Origin: Rhodoferax sp.
GTDB lineage: Bacteria > Pseudomonadota > Gammaproteobacteria > Burkholderiales > Burkholderiaceae_C
DNA: 64,000 bases
Reading direction: 5' to 3'
NCBI RefSeq assembly: GCF_030697375.1
Contig: NZ_JAUYQD010000038.1
Span: 160,302 to 224,301, forward strand
This document shows, piece by piece, positions 35,694 to 44,932 of this stretch. Numbering within the stretch: the first letter of the stretch is position 1; every line of letters starts with the position of its first letter. Under the pieces are notes generated by a model, which saw only the letters and a program-made list of their open reading frames with translations, had not been told where the DNA came from and made no database searches. A program made the translations under genes and the position numbers.

Positions 35694-35799
35694 AATTTGC
35701 CGATTTTTCGTCAATTATCCCGCATGCGTTGCCCAAGCGCGAACCTACATTAGGTGGGCCGCGCAGCGTTTGCGGTGACCACATCACCAGGAGATAAGT

Positions 35800-36702
35800 A
35801 TGAAGATTGCGTTAGACCCGTACATGATCCGCCACCTCAGCCTGGAGCAGCTGCCCGGCGCAGTGGCCGCGCTGGGGTACGACCAGATTGAACTCTCGCC
35901 CCGCTCGGACTTTCTGGACTGGTGGGTCATGCCGCGTGCCACCCAGGAGCGCATGACTGGCTTCAAGACCGCTATGAAAGCCGCCGGTGTGGGGCTGGCC
36001 ACCCTGCAGCCCATGTACCGCTGGGCCAGCCCATTTGAAGACGAACGCCAGTGGGCCGTGCGCTGCTGGAAAAAGGCCATCGAGGTGTCCGTAGAGATGG
36101 GCTGCGAGCTCATGATCTCCGAGTTTGGCCGTGGCGCATCACCCGAGCGCTCGGTGGGGGAGCGCCCCGGTGCCAATACCAAGGAGATGTGCGAGGCCGC
36201 CTGGTTCCGCTCCATGGACGAGCTGCTACCGATCTTTGAGCGCGAAGGCCTCACGCTGTCGGTCGAGCCACATCCTGAAGACTGGGTTGAGACCCTGCAA
36301 CCGGCTGTGGATATCGTCAAGAACATTGGCTCCAGTGCCCTCAAGCTGTCCTACATCGCACCGCACACTTTCTATTACGGCGACGACATGGCGGCCATGA
36401 TCCGCGAGGCGGCGCCCCTGCTGGCCCATGTGCGCGTGGCCGACACCTTCAATCACAAGAAGAGCAGCCAGCTGCGCTACATCGTCAACCCACCGGGCTC
36501 CAACCAGATCCGGGTGCACCAGCACCTGGACATAGGCCAGGGCGAGATCGACTGGGACATCTTCTTCGACACCCTGGCTGAAGTGAAGTTCAACGGCGTG
36601 CTGTCTTCCTGTGTGTTCGCTTGGGAAGAGCGCGCTGACGAATCTTCCCGTTACATGCGCTCAGAGATGCAGCGCTACCTTGACAAATATCCACAACCCT
36701 AA
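35800..36702 (+). CDS. iolH: TIM-barrel sugar phosphate isomerase/epimerase, IolH-like
   Basis: The 300-residue protein starts [19 protein letters not shown] after a good aggaga ribosome-binding site. It has the xylose-isomerase-like AP-endonuclease-2 fold, with [36 protein letters not shown] and [13 protein letters not shown] supplying likely metal ligands. These last stretches recall IolH proteins of inositol clusters, from memory. The reaction of IolH is not settled. It opens an operon with an IolG-type and an IolI-type gene that ends at a strong terminator. Confidence 0.78.
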   Translation: MKIALDPYMIRHLSLEQLPGAVAALGYDQIELSPRSDFLDWWVMPRATQERMTGFKTAMKAAGVGLATLQPMYRWASPFEDERQWAVRCWKKAIEVSVEMGCELMISEFGRGASPERSVGERPGANTKEMCEAAWFRSMDELLPIFEREGLTLSVEPHPEDWVETLQPAVDIVKNIGSSALKLSYIAPHTFYYGDDMAAMIREAAPLLAHVRVADTFNHKKSSQLRYIVNPPGSNQIRVHQHLDIGQGEIDWDIFFDTLAEVKFNGVLSSCVFAWEERADESSRYMRSEMQRYLDKYPQP

Positions 36703-36713
36703 GGAGAAACTTC

Positions 36714-37724
36714 ATGACTTTAAACATTGGTGTGATTGGCTGCGGCATGATCGGCCGCGACCACGCCCGTCGTATCCAGCACGTGCTCGCAGGCGCCCAG
36801 GTGGTCGCGCTGTCCGATGTCAACCAGGCCAACGCCGAGAGCGTGCGCAAGGACCTGGCGCCCCAGGCCCGCATCTATGAAACCGGTGAGGCGCTGATTG
36901 CCGCACCGGAGGTGCATGCCGTGTTGGTCACCTCATGGGGCGCCACCCACGAGCCCTATGTGTTGGCTGCCATTGCCGCGGGCAAACCTGTCTTTTGCGA
37001 AAAGCCCCTGGCCACCACGGCAGCGGGCGCGCGCCGCATCGTTGACGCCGAAGTGGCTTTCGGTAGCCGCCTGGTGCAGGTCGGCTTCATGCGCCGCTAT
37101 GACGCGGGCTACCTCGCGCTCAAGGCCGCGGTGGAGCAACACACCGGCGCGCCCATCTTGGTGCACGCTGCCCACCGCAACCCGGCCGTGCCTGAAGCCT
37201 ATGTCACGCCCATGGCCATCCACGACACCTTGATCCATGAGATCGATGTCTTCCGCTGGCTGCTCGATGATGACTACGTCTCGGCACGCGTGCTCTACCC
37301 GCGCAACTCTGCCCGCAGCCACACCAAGCTGCGCGACCCGCAGGTGGTGGTTCTGGAGACGGTCAAGGGCGTGTTGATCGACGTGGAAGTGTTCGTGAAC
37401 TGCCACTATGGCTACGATATTCAATGTGAGGTGGTGGGCGAAAACGGCACGGCACGCCTGCCCGAGCCTATGACTGTGGACATGCGCCTGGGCGCAAAAC
37501 GACAGAGCGCCATTCTCACCGACTGGAAAGACCGATTCGTGGCCAGTTATGACGTGGAACTGCAGGACTTCATCCGCGCGGCAAGCCAGGGCGGTGCCAC
37601 GGGCCCCAGCTCCTGGGATGGTTATGCCGCTGCCGTCACCTCGGATGCCTGTGTGCAGGCGCAGGAGTCTGCCGGCCAAAGCGTGGCCATTGCACTGCCC
37701 GTGCGGCCCGCCCTCTACAAATAG
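36714..37724 (+). CDS. iolG: Inositol 2-dehydrogenase-type oxidoreductase (second IolG)
   Basis: The 336-residue protein has [46 protein letters not shown] and [16 protein letters not shown], the hallmark IolG catalytic segment. It follows the IolH-like gene by 11 bases with an aaggagaaac ribosome-binding site. Together with the gene at 32493 and the looser paralogue at 31465, the island has three such dehydrogenases, which may divide inositol stereoisomers among them. Confidence 0.87.
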   Translation: MTLNIGVIGCGMIGRDHARRIQHVLAGAQVVALSDVNQANAESVRKDLAPQARIYETGEALIAAPEVHAVLVTSWGATHEPYVLAAIAAGKPVFCEKPLATTAAGARRIVDAEVAFGSRLVQVGFMRRYDAGYLALKAAVEQHTGAPILVHAAHRNPAVPEAYVTPMAIHDTLIHEIDVFRWLLDDDYVSARVLYPRNSARSHTKLRDPQVVVLETVKGVLIDVEVFVNCHYGYDIQCEVVGENGTARLPEPMTVDMRLGAKRQSAILTDWKDRFVASYDVELQDFIRAASQGGATGPSSWDGYAAAVTSDACVQAQESAGQSVAIALPVRPALYK

Positions 37725-37754
37725 TCGTCCCCCCTACTTTCGAAAGACCAAACC

Positions 37755-38546
37755 ATGCGCTTTTCCCTTAGCCATATCCTGGCTCCGCGCCAATCCCCTG
37801 CAGAGTTCTTTGCCATGGCACGTGCCCTCGGCGTGACCGATGTCGAGATCCGCAACGACACGCCCAATGTGGTGGGCACCGTCTCGCCTGCCGACGTGAA
37901 GGCCGCCGCCAAGGCCGCCGGCGTCAATCTGCTCTCGATCAACGCCTTGTACCCCTTCAACGTCTGGAACGAGGAGCGCCGCGCCCAGACCGAAAAGCTG
38001 GCCGCCTATGCCGCAGCCTGTGGCGCCCAGGCGCTGGTCATGTGCCCCCTCAATGAAGGCAAACCCGTGGCCCAAGAAGCGCTGGTCGCTGCGCTGGCTG
38101 CCATCAAACCCATCCTTGTCGCACACGGCATCCGGGGCCTGGTGGAGCCACTGGGCTTCCCGGTGTCCTCCTTGCGCCGCAAGGCGGACGCGATCGCTGC
38201 CATCAAGTCGGCCGGGGGTGAAGGCCTGTTCAAGCTAGTACACGACACATTTCACCATCACCTGGCGGGTGAGACCGATTTCTTCCCGGAGTGGACCGGC
38301 CTGGTGCACATATCGGGAGTGGTGGACCCGGATGTATCGGTGGCGGACATGCTCGACGCCCATCGGGTGCTGGTGGACCAGCGCGACCGGCTGGGCAACG
38401 TGGCACAAATCCGCGCTCTGCAAGCCGCCGGCTACGAAGGTCCGTACAGCTTCGAGCCGTTTGCGACCGAGGTGCAGGAACTGGCCGATCCGCAATCTGC
38501 GCTGGACTCCAGCATGGCTTGGCTGCGCGCGCAAGTCGCTGCCTGA
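37755..38546 (+). CDS. iolI: TIM-barrel isomerase, IolI-like (2-keto-myo-inositol isomerase type)
   Basis: This 263-residue AP-endonuclease-2-fold protein has VEIRNDTPNVVG, INALYPFNVW, LVEPLGFPVSSLR and LVHDTFHHHLAGE, which supply the metal-binding Glu, Asp and His. IolI proteins interconvert 2-keto-myo-inositol and 1-keto-D-chiro-inositol, allowing growth on D-chiro-inositol. It ends the operon, 31 bases before a clear intrinsic terminator. The assignment rests on neighbourhood and fold; another keto-sugar isomerase is possible. Confidence 0.75.
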   Translation: MRFSLSHILAPRQSPAEFFAMARALGVTDVEIRNDTPNVVGTVSPADVKAAAKAAGVNLLSINALYPFNVWNEERRAQTEKLAAYAAACGAQALVMCPLNEGKPVAQEALVAALAAIKPILVAHGIRGLVEPLGFPVSSLRRKADAIAAIKSAGGEGLFKLVHDTFHHHLAGETDFFPEWTGLVHISGVVDPDVSVADMLDAHRVLVDQRDRLGNVAQIRALQAAGYEGPYSFEPFATEVQELADPQSALDSSMAWLRAQVAA

Positions 38547-38576
38547 GATCCACCTAATACTTGGCTGCCAATAGCC

Positions 38577-38615
38577 GGGTGCGGACGATATAAGGTACGT
38601 CCGCGCCCGTTTTTT
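38577..38615 (+). terminator. Intrinsic terminator of the iolH-iolG-iolI operon
   Basis: Arms gggtgcggacg (38577-38587) and cgtccgcgccc (38598-38608) form an 11-pair stem with one G-T wobble, followed by a run of six T at 38610-38615. It lies 30 bases after the iolI-like stop. Confidence 0.9.
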
Positions 38616-38722
38616 CCAATTTTCAATGTCGGTGGCATCACCTTCGGTCAGTACCACGGGTTCACGATGCGCATCTCTTCCTGGTTGACTGTCTACCGAC
38701 TCGAAGGCCTGAATTTCCCGAG

Positions 38723-40030
38723 CTAACCGCGGTTGTGATTCGCCCCACCCGCATCCTTCATGAAGGCGAGCAGGAGAGTGCCGAGCCGAGCCGGCTGCTC
38801 CTGTTGGATCCAGTGACCTGCACCGTCGATCAGCTCGATGCCGCTCATCCTCGTCGTCGCCTTGGTCTTCATAAGGTCAATCCCACCAGGCGACACATAG
38901 TTGGCCCAATCACTCTTTCCACCGATATAGAGCGAAGGGACATCGATCGTTTTGCCCGAAAAAAGACGCAACTCAGCGTTTAATTCTGGATCGGTAAAGA
39001 CACGATAAGCCTGCAAGGCGCCTTGAAAACCAGTGCGGCCATACTCCGCCGTGTACACATCAAGTTCAGGTTCGGTGAGCCATTTGCAGGCCAAGACCTC
39101 GGCGGCGGAAGGGTGGAATGGCGCTACGGTCTGAGACATCGTTTTGCCTAATTCCATAACGTAGTAGGTCGGTAATTGCGCAAGTTCTATAGGGGTTGGC
39201 GCCTTCAACGGATGCGGCTTATTGCCCGGCCAATCTGCGCTCTTGACATAGAAAAATGCACGAAGAAACGCGTGCAATCCTTGGGGAGGGTGCCACAAGT
39301 CATTGTTCGCCTCGCGTGTGCTCAAGTATTGTTGATAGTGCTTTCGCGGCGGATCGAGCGCCGCCAGCGCAGCCGCCAATTTTTGATTTCCAGTGTTGGG
39401 TTGTACCGACGATGCCTTGCCATCTGCAATGTTGAACGGAAATGCCGGCGTACCAGGAAACGGTGCGCTCATCAGTACCACCGAGGGAAAAACGTCAGGT
39501 CGAACTAGCGCGCAATAGGCCGCCACGGGCGAGCCGAAGTCGTGCCCGACGAGCATTGCCGTACGCCGATATCCCAATGCCGAAACCAATCCAAGTGCGT
39601 CTCTTGTCATGTTTAAGAGACTGAAGGACCCTAGCTGAGCGTCATAGCTGCTATCCCAACCGGTGGTGCGACCAAAACCCCGCTGGTCGGGCGCCACAAC
39701 GTGGTACCCGGCGTCAGCCAGAATGGGCATCAGGTGTCGCCAACCGTACGCCAAGTCCGGAAAGCCGTGCAGAAGCAGCGCGAGCGGTCGGTCAGGGTTC
39801 TCGTAACCGGCCTCGAGAAGATGGACATCGAGGCCGTTGACTCCTTGGATCATTCGCGAGCGGACCCCCTTGGGAAGGGTTCCCTCGCTATATGTTGATG
39901 TGTTCAAAACCGTTCCTCCTATGGGGTTTGCGCGGGCGGGTTGAAATGACGCCGCAAAGAGACTGGCGGCGCCCATCGCTAATACGGCTCTCCGGGACGC
40001 CGATGGCTTGAAACTAAATGGGTGATTCAT
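38723..40030 (-). CDS. Exported alpha/beta hydrolase, epoxide-hydrolase-like
   Basis: The 435-residue protein starts with a twin-arginine-type signal (SASRRAVLAMGAASLFAASFQPARA), so it is probably exported folded. The alpha/beta-hydrolase core has LLHGFPDLAYGWRHL (HGxP oxyanion region), VAPDQRGFGRT and the nucleophile elbow VGHDFGSPVAAY, where Asp is expected in epoxide hydrolases. The His is in DGAGHWIQQEQP. A good ribosome-binding site (aggaa) precedes the ATG. Its base composition is visibly more A/T-rich than neighbours. It is divergent from a TetR gene, with a large palindrome between. Confidence 0.82.
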   Translation of the reverse strand: MNHPFSFKPSASRRAVLAMGAASLFAASFQPARANPIGGTVLNTSTYSEGTLPKGVRSRMIQGVNGLDVHLLEAGYENPDRPLALLLHGFPDLAYGWRHLMPILADAGYHVVAPDQRGFGRTTGWDSSYDAQLGSFSLLNMTRDALGLVSALGYRRTAMLVGHDFGSPVAAYCALVRPDVFPSVVLMSAPFPGTPAFPFNIADGKASSVQPNTGNQKLAAALAALDPPRKHYQQYLSTREANNDLWHPPQGLHAFLRAFFYVKSADWPGNKPHPLKAPTPIELAQLPTYYVMELGKTMSQTVAPFHPSAAEVLACKWLTEPELDVYTAEYGRTGFQGALQAYRVFTDPELNAELRLFSGKTIDVPSLYIGGKSDWANYVSPGGIDLMKTKATTRMSGIELIDGAGHWIQQEQPARLGTLLLAFMKDAGGANHNRG

Positions 40031-40069
40031 GATTTCCTGGCTTAGGACTAGATGGAGTGGGATCAGTGT

Positions 40070-40112
40070 GTTTGTATGGTGATCGCCATTGTATGGCGAT
40101 CACCATACAAAC
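40070..40112. promoter_or_regulatory. Perfect palindrome with two nested TetR operator-like sites
   Basis: Arms 40070-40089 and 40093-40112 are perfect complements (20 bases) around the spacer tgt. Inside are two near-palindromes, atggtgatcgccat (40076-40089) and atggcgatcaccat (40093-40106), centred 17 bases apart. It sits 39 bases before the hydrolase and 28 bases before the tetR start, so a TetR binding here would repress both genes. Confidence 0.8.
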
Positions 40113-40140
40113 GTCAAGCGCTCTGTGTTAAGTTCACGGT

Positions 40141-40722
40141 ATGCCACGTAAGACTGACGCCCGCGCTAGCGCGATTGCCACTGCCGAACGACTGTTTCGC
40201 ATCCAAGGCTATACAGCGACTGGATTGATCCAGATCCTTAAAGAAAGCGGCGCACCCAAAGGATCGTTCTACTTTCACTTTCCACGCGGAAAGGCACAGC
40301 TCGCAGAAGAAGCAATCGATCAATACGTTGCGACAAGGATTGCTGTGTTGCGTAATATTTCATCAAACACGACGGGTGATGCTCTGAAATTCGTTCGTCA
40401 GATCTTCAGCACATTCGCTGCCGAAATGGTCGCCTCTGATTTTCAGTATGGATGTCTGATGCAAAATCTGGCGAATGAGCTACCCGCGCTAGACGCTGAG
40501 CTGACCAAACGGGTAGCGCGCGGTTTTGTTGGTTCGACCGAGATTGTTGCGGAGCATTTCAGAGGGTGCGGTTTTTCTCCCGCGCGCGCATCCACTACCG
40601 CAACCGCTTTGGTCGCCGCAGTCGAAGGCGCGCGAACGATTGCCCGCCTGGAACGCACGCCGGCTATATTCGAGGCGCTGGCGGATGTTAGTGTCCAGGG
40701 GTGGGCTGCCCCCGAGGGGTGA
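40141..40722 (+). CDS. TetR-family transcriptional repressor
   Basis: The 193-residue protein has the N-terminal TetR helix-turn-helix: ATAERLFRIQGYTATGLIQILKESGAPKGSFYFHF. The C-terminal part (GCLMQNLANELPALDAEL and the ARASTTATALVAAVEGARTIARL region) resembles LmrA/YxaF-type TetR proteins. It is divergent from the epoxide-hydrolase-like gene and almost certainly controls it through the palindrome at 40070-40112. Its base composition matches the hydrolase gene rather than the surrounding inositol genes. Confidence 0.87.
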   Translation: MPRKTDARASAIATAERLFRIQGYTATGLIQILKESGAPKGSFYFHFPRGKAQLAEEAIDQYVATRIAVLRNISSNTTGDALKFVRQIFSTFAAEMVASDFQYGCLMQNLANELPALDAELTKRVARGFVGSTEIVAEHFRGCGFSPARASTTATALVAAVEGARTIARLERTPAIFEALADVSVQGWAAPEG

Positions 40723-40981
40723 TCCGGGTCTAAAGTTCTTGATTTCGTATTGCATTTGGCCAATGGGCTGCAGAAGCTGAGCAGCGCAGTTTCGGCGAGA
40801 TCGTGAACGAATCACCGGCCAGGCTCAGAGCCCTCACGACACCCCTTTGATGCCGGGGTTGCGTGCCTACTCTGTGATCCGTTCCAACTGCAGCAAGGTT
40901 TCGGGCGTCAGTTCCGGGAGCCACCTGCACCACGCCGGGCACCGACTCGCCATGGGGTGGGGGAGTTCATCCCTTTGCAAA

Positions 40982-41077
40982 TTGGTTGAGCGCTCCACCC
41001 GATACACCATTCTTGGCCCGCACTTGAACCGGGAGTCGATGAATTTTGCATACGACGTCCTCGCTACGGTGAAATAG
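40982..41077 (+). pseudogene. Short remnant of an IS30-like transposase
   Basis: The frame ending at 41077 contains LVERSTRYTILGPHLNRES, close to the LVERxTR segment of the IS30-family catalytic core. The canonical sequence before it is lost, and the remainder of the spacer 40723-41086 holds no other credible gene. I read this as the decayed end of an insertion sequence marking the junction of the hydrolase/TetR segment with the inositol transporter genes. Confidence 0.4.
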
Positions 41078-41086
41078 CGTGGAAAT

Positions 41087-42106
41087 TTAGACGCGTTTTT
41101 TCTTGTTGCGGTATTGGTCAGCGATCACGGCCGCCACGATGATGGCGCCCTTGACCATCTCCTGGTAGTACGCGTCGATGCGGATGAAGGTGAAGCCCGA
41201 AGTCATCACCCCCAGGATCAGCACACCAATCACCGTGCCGGTGATCCGGCCCACACCCCCCACGAGTGAGGTGCCGCCAATCACCACCGCGGCAATGGCG
41301 TCCAGTTCGTACATGACCCCCATGCCGGACTGGCCCGAAATAGCACGTGCTGCGGTCACCGTGCCGGCAATGCCGCTGAGCAAGCCTGCGATGGCATAGA
41401 TCCAGATCAGGTGCCGGTTGACGTTGATGCCGGACACCCGGGCCGCCTGGCGGTTGGCGCCGATGGCGTAGGTGTATTTGCCAAAACGGGTGTAGCGCAA
41501 AACGACGTGGAAGATGGCGGCGATCACCAAAAAGATCACCACGGGGTTGCCGCCTTCACCGAGCCATGCGAAGTCGTCGGTGAGCATGCTGACTGGCATG
41601 CCGCCGGTAAACCACTTGGCAAACCCGCGGGCCGCCACCATCAGTCCCAGTGTGGCAATAAAGGGGGGAATGCCGGTCATCGCAATCAAAGACCCGTTGA
41701 GCGCCCCTGCAATCAAACCGACAAAAATCCCCGCCATGAGCGGCCAGAACACATGCAAGTTGGTCAGTTCCGGAAAGATGGCGCGTGGAAAGTCCGACAC
41801 CTGGGCCAGGCTGGCGGAGACCACCGCCGCCGCCGCCACCACGGAGCCCGACGAGAGGTCAATGCCGCCGGTAATGATGACCAGGTTCACACCGATGGCA
41901 ATGATGCCAATCACGGACATCTGCAAGATGATGATTTTCAGCCGCTCCAGGTTGAACATGAAACTTTGGTCGTTGAGGTACCAGCCGATGGCCTCAAAAA
42001 ACACGCAGATGCCAACCAGCACCAGAAAGATGCTGAACTCCGGGGGGAGTTTCAGCGTGGGTTTGGCGATGGAGTGCATCGCTTTGGGAACAGAGGTAGT
42101 GTTCAT
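41087..42106 (-). CDS. Sugar (inositol-type) ABC transporter permease
   Basis: The 339-residue integral membrane protein has about eight to ten hydrophobic segments and the RbsC/AraH-family features GVNLVIITGGIDLSSGSVVA, GALNGSLIAMTGIPPFIATLG and ELDAIAAVVIGGTSLVGGVGR. It forms the inner-membrane pore of a ribose/xylose/inositol-type importer. It follows the ATPase gene by 19 bases on the same strand. The neighbouring iol genes point to inositol as substrate (compare the IatA-IatP-IbpA system of Caulobacter). Confidence 0.9.
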   Translation of the reverse strand: MNTTSVPKAMHSIAKPTLKLPPEFSIFLVLVGICVFFEAIGWYLNDQSFMFNLERLKIIILQMSVIGIIAIGVNLVIITGGIDLSSGSVVAAAAVVSASLAQVSDFPRAIFPELTNLHVFWPLMAGIFVGLIAGALNGSLIAMTGIPPFIATLGLMVAARGFAKWFTGGMPVSMLTDDFAWLGEGGNPVVIFLVIAAIFHVVLRYTRFGKYTYAIGANRQAARVSGINVNRHLIWIYAIAGLLSGIAGTVTAARAISGQSGMGVMYELDAIAAVVIGGTSLVGGVGRITGTVIGVLILGVMTSGFTFIRIDAYYQEMVKGAIIVAAVIADQYRNKKKRV

Positions 42107-42125
42107 GATCAGTGTCTCTCTTCAG

Positions 42126-43667
42126 TTACTTCGCAGCCAGGTCCATGATGGAAACCTGGTCTGCATCTTTACGATCCAGGATGCCGGTGAGCCGGCCTTC
42201 ATGCATGACCATGATGCGGTCACTCATTCCCAGCACTTCCGGCATTTCGGACGAAATCATCAAGATGGCCACGCCCTGGCCCGCCAGTTCGGACACCAGC
42301 TTGTGTATTTCAGCCTTGGCGCCCACATCGATTCCGCGTGTGGGTTCGTCCAGAATTAAAATTTTCGGGTGGGTCAGAAGCCAGCGTCCCACCAGCACTT
42401 TTTGCTGGTTGCCGCCGGACAGGTTTTGGATGACCTCCGACATGCTGGGTGTCTTGACCCGCAGCCGCTGGGCCATCTCCATGCAGTCTCGGTTCAGAGA
42501 CTTGCTTTGCACAAATCCTTTGGTGACATAGTTCTGGTTCAGCACCGCCGCGCCCATGTTGTCCTGGATGTCCAGGCTCAAAAAGCAACCGGTTTCCTTG
42601 CGGTCTTCCGTCAAGAACGCCATACCCGCCGCCAGGGCGGCCGCCGGCGTGTCGATCTCGACCCCGACGCCATTGATTGCAATCGTCCCGGAGGTGGCCG
42701 GCACCACGCCGAACAAGGCCTCCGCCACATTGGACCGTCCAGAGCCCACCAGACCGGCCATGCCCAAAATTTCTCCGGCGCGTATGTCGAAGGTGATGTT
42801 CTGAAAAACCCCTTCCAGGCAGAGGTCCTGGACCGACAGCACCACGTCCCCAATGGGCACGTCTTGCTTGGGAAACATCTGCTTGATTTCGCGCCCGACC
42901 ATCATGCGGATGATGTCGTCGCGGGTGACATCGGACGAGGCACAGGTGGCGATGTACTGGCCATCGCGAAAAACGGAAAATTCATCCGCAATCTCAAACA
43001 GCTCATTCATCTTGTGGGTGATGTAGATGATGCCTTTGCCCTGCTTCCTCAGATTGCGGATGATGTTGAAGAGGTGTGCAACTTCGGTTTCGGTGAGCGC
43101 CGACGTGGGCTCATCCATGATGAGCACGTCGGAGTTGTAGGACACGGCCTTGGCAATTTCCACCATCTGCCGGCTGGCGACCGACAGGTTCTGAATTTCC
43201 ACATCCGGGGCGATATCGATGGACAACTCGGCAAACAGCGCGGCGGTCTTGCGGTTCAGTTCCTTGTGGTCCACAAAACCAAATCTGTTTTTGGGTTCGC
43301 GCGTGATCCAGACGTTCTCAGCCACCGTCATGTGCGGCATCAGGTTGAGCTCCTGGTGAATCATGGCAATGCCCTGGTTCAGGGCGTCGATGGGGGACTT
43401 TAAAGTGATCTTTTCCCCGCGGAGAAAGATATCGCCTTGGTCCGGTAGGTAGATGCCGGAAATGATTTTCATCAAGGTCGATTTGCCTGCACCGTTTTCG
43501 CCCATCAGTGCGTGCACGGTTCCGGCCTTGAGTTGGAAGGAGACCTTGTCCAGAGCCACCACCCCTGGAAATACTTTGAGGATTCCCCGAATTTCCAGAA
43601 GCGAGTGGTCCAACGGGGGCGCGGCGTCTGTGTGCGGACGCTCCAATGTAGTAGTGTCTGACGTCAT
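42126..43667 (-). CDS. Sugar (inositol-type) ABC transporter ATPase, two nucleotide-binding domains
   Basis: The protein has two ABC cassettes, as is usual for RbsA/MglA-type ATPases. The first has Walker [17 protein letters not shown] and Walker [12 protein letters not shown]. The second has a degenerate Walker A ([14 protein letters not shown]) and the signature [16 protein letters not shown] with [12 protein letters not shown]. The frame opens at an ATG at 43679, but a second ATG at 43667 has gagag in ribosome-binding position and is preferred, giving 513 residues. It powers uptake through the adjacent permease. Confidence 0.92.
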   Translation of the reverse strand: MTSDTTTLERPHTDAAPPLDHSLLEIRGILKVFPGVVALDKVSFQLKAGTVHALMGENGAGKSTLMKIISGIYLPDQGDIFLRGEKITLKSPIDALNQGIAMIHQELNLMPHMTVAENVWITREPKNRFGFVDHKELNRKTAALFAELSIDIAPDVEIQNLSVASRQMVEIAKAVSYNSDVLIMDEPTSALTETEVAHLFNIIRNLRKQGKGIIYITHKMNELFEIADEFSVFRDGQYIATCASSDVTRDDIIRMMVGREIKQMFPKQDVPIGDVVLSVQDLCLEGVFQNITFDIRAGEILGMAGLVGSGRSNVAEALFGVVPATSGTIAINGVGVEIDTPAAALAAGMAFLTEDRKETGCFLSLDIQDNMGAAVLNQNYVTKGFVQSKSLNRDCMEMAQRLRVKTPSMSEVIQNLSGGNQQKVLVGRWLLTHPKILILDEPTRGIDVGAKAEIHKLVSELAGQGVAILMISSEMPEVLGMSDRIMVMHEGRLTGILDRKDADQVSIMDLAAK

Positions 43668-43679
43668 GGTGACTCTCAT

Positions 43680-43726
43680 GAACAGGAAAAAGAGGGATGC
43701 CCCATGGGAGCATCCCCCGCATGGGG
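43680..43726 (-). terminator. Intercistronic hairpin pair and T-run between binding protein and ATPase genes
   Basis: In transcript sense, gggatgc and gcatccc (plus-strand 43710-43716 and 43694-43700) form a stem that is followed directly by tctttttcc. This resembles a partial intrinsic terminator. A second stem, ccccatg/catgggg (43720-43726 with 43700-43706), overlaps it and the two cannot fold together. It probably lowers expression of the ATPase and permease relative to the binding protein. Confidence 0.65.
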
Positions 43727-43732
43727 AAACAA

Positions 43733-44662
43733 TCAGTTTTTGGCAGTGTATTTGGTCAAGTTAGCGGGTGTCACCAACTCAAATGGTACGTTCACGAAAC
43801 GTTCCACTTTTTGTTTCTTGATCAGTTTCAGGGCAGCTTCGATAGACCCCGAACCTTGGCCCGCCGCATTTTGGAAAACTGTCACTTTCAGGTCACCCGC
43901 CTTCATGGATGCCAGGGCATCTGGTGTCGCGTCAATACCGGCCACCAAAGAGTCTGGTGTCCATTTTTTGGCCGCTTTGAGCGCGTTGATGGCGCCAATA
44001 GCCATTTCGTCGTTGTTGGCAATCACGGCGTCAAACTTCATACCTGCGGTGACCCAGTTTGTGGTGATGTCCTGGCCCTGGGTACGGTCCCATTTGCCTT
44101 CGCGTTTGTCCAAAATCTTGATGCCGCTGCATGCCTTGGTGGCCAGCACTTCTTCAATGTCTTTGGTGCGGGTACGTGCCGCTTCATTGGACAATTCGCC
44201 CATCAGCACCACGATGCTGCCCTTGCCCTTGAGGATGCGGCAGACTTCCTGTGTTTGCACGGTGCCAGACACTTTTTCGTCGGATGCCACCACTGCCACG
44301 CCGGCGGGCAGTTTGTCAAAATCCACAGGCTTGCGGTTCACATAGATCAATGGAATCTTGGCATCGGTCACCATTTTGGTGATCTTGGGCGTGACATCGG
44401 TGTCCACGGGGTTGACGATGATGGCGTCCACCTTTTGTGCAATCAGATTCTGGATCTGGCTGAGTTGTTTGCCCACGTCGTTTTGTGCGTCTTCAACCTG
44501 CACTGTCGCACCAGCCTTTTTGCCGGATTCCAAAACACCATTTTTCAAAATGGTCAGAAACGTATCCAGTTGCGCCATGGCCAGACCGACCTTTTCGGCG
44601 TGTGCCGCCATGGGTGACAGCAGCGTGGTGGATATGGCTGCAGCGGTAAGAAGCTTTTTCAT
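43733..44662 (-). CDS. Periplasmic sugar (inositol-type) binding protein of the ABC importer
   Basis: The ATG at 44662 ([24 protein letters not shown]) gives 309 residues with a clear signal peptide; the longer frame lacks one. The mature part is a type I periplasmic-binding fold: [55 protein letters not shown] and [25 protein letters not shown]. The ligand is probably myo-inositol given the context. A close paralogue is encoded at 52590. The gene heads the importer operon and is divergent from iolC. Confidence 0.9.
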   Translation of the reverse strand: MKKLLTAAAISTTLLSPMAAHAEKVGLAMAQLDTFLTILKNGVLESGKKAGATVQVEDAQNDVGKQLSQIQNLIAQKVDAIIVNPVDTDVTPKITKMVTDAKIPLIYVNRKPVDFDKLPAGVAVVASDEKVSGTVQTQEVCRILKGKGSIVVLMGELSNEAARTRTKDIEEVLATKACSGIKILDKREGKWDRTQGQDITTNWVTAGMKFDAVIANNDEMAIGAINALKAAKKWTPDSLVAGIDATPDALASMKAGDLKVTVFQNAAGQGSGSIEAALKLIKKQKVERFVNVPFELVTPANLTKYTAKN

Positions 44663-44778
44663 ACGAATGAATCTCCAGTGTTGGTTGAGAACGACGCAGT
44701 GAATGCCGTTCGGTGTTTTGGGTTCGTGCAAATAGCGCTTGAACCACCCTATGAACTGTAATCAAATTTTCCAAAAAA

Positions 44779-44794
44779 TAGAAATTATTTTCTA
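44779..44794. promoter_or_regulatory. Candidate RpiR/IolR operator, divergent inositol promoter, site 1
   Basis: tagaaattattttcta has perfect six-base arms (tagaaa, tttcta) around ttat. It belongs to the same family of A/T-centred dyads as the sites at 33576 and 44807. Confidence 0.45.
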
Positions 44795-44806
44795 AGTAAT
44801 TACCCT

Positions 44807-44824
44807 ATGGAAATTTATGTCCAT
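44807..44824. promoter_or_regulatory. Candidate RpiR/IolR operator, divergent inositol promoter, site 2
   Basis: atggaaatttatgtccat has outer arms atgga and tccat and fits GGAA-N6-xTCC. Its centre lies 29 bases from the centre of site 1, close to three helical turns. Confidence 0.45.
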
Positions 44825-44932
44825 ATAATTTATAGTTCGTAGAACCTAAGGCAGACTGCACTTAAGTAGAGGTGGTTTGTGACTCTATCGGTCATGGCCT
44901 GCCATTGCTAACCTAACCCAATTTCGTCATCC

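Larger units (their letters stand above)
44663..44932. promoter_or_regulatory. Divergent promoter region between the inositol importer and iolCDEB
   Basis: This 270-base spacer contains no gene. It is A/T-rich in the middle and holds two dyads, tagaaattattttcta (44779-44794) and atggaaatttatgtccat (44807-44824). Both resemble the GGAA-N6-TTCC sites upstream of iolG and the second RpiR gene and are the likely regulator targets for both operons. Confidence 0.5.

Noticed and set aside
35694..35799. LacI operator between the LacI gene and the iolH-like gene
   Set aside because: Only weak partial symmetry around cgcgcagcgtttgcgg; not convincing enough to annotate.
40730..40942. 70-codon minus-strand frame in the IS30 remnant region
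   Set aside because: No motif, no ribosome-binding site, and it lies in decayed sequence next to the transposase remnant.
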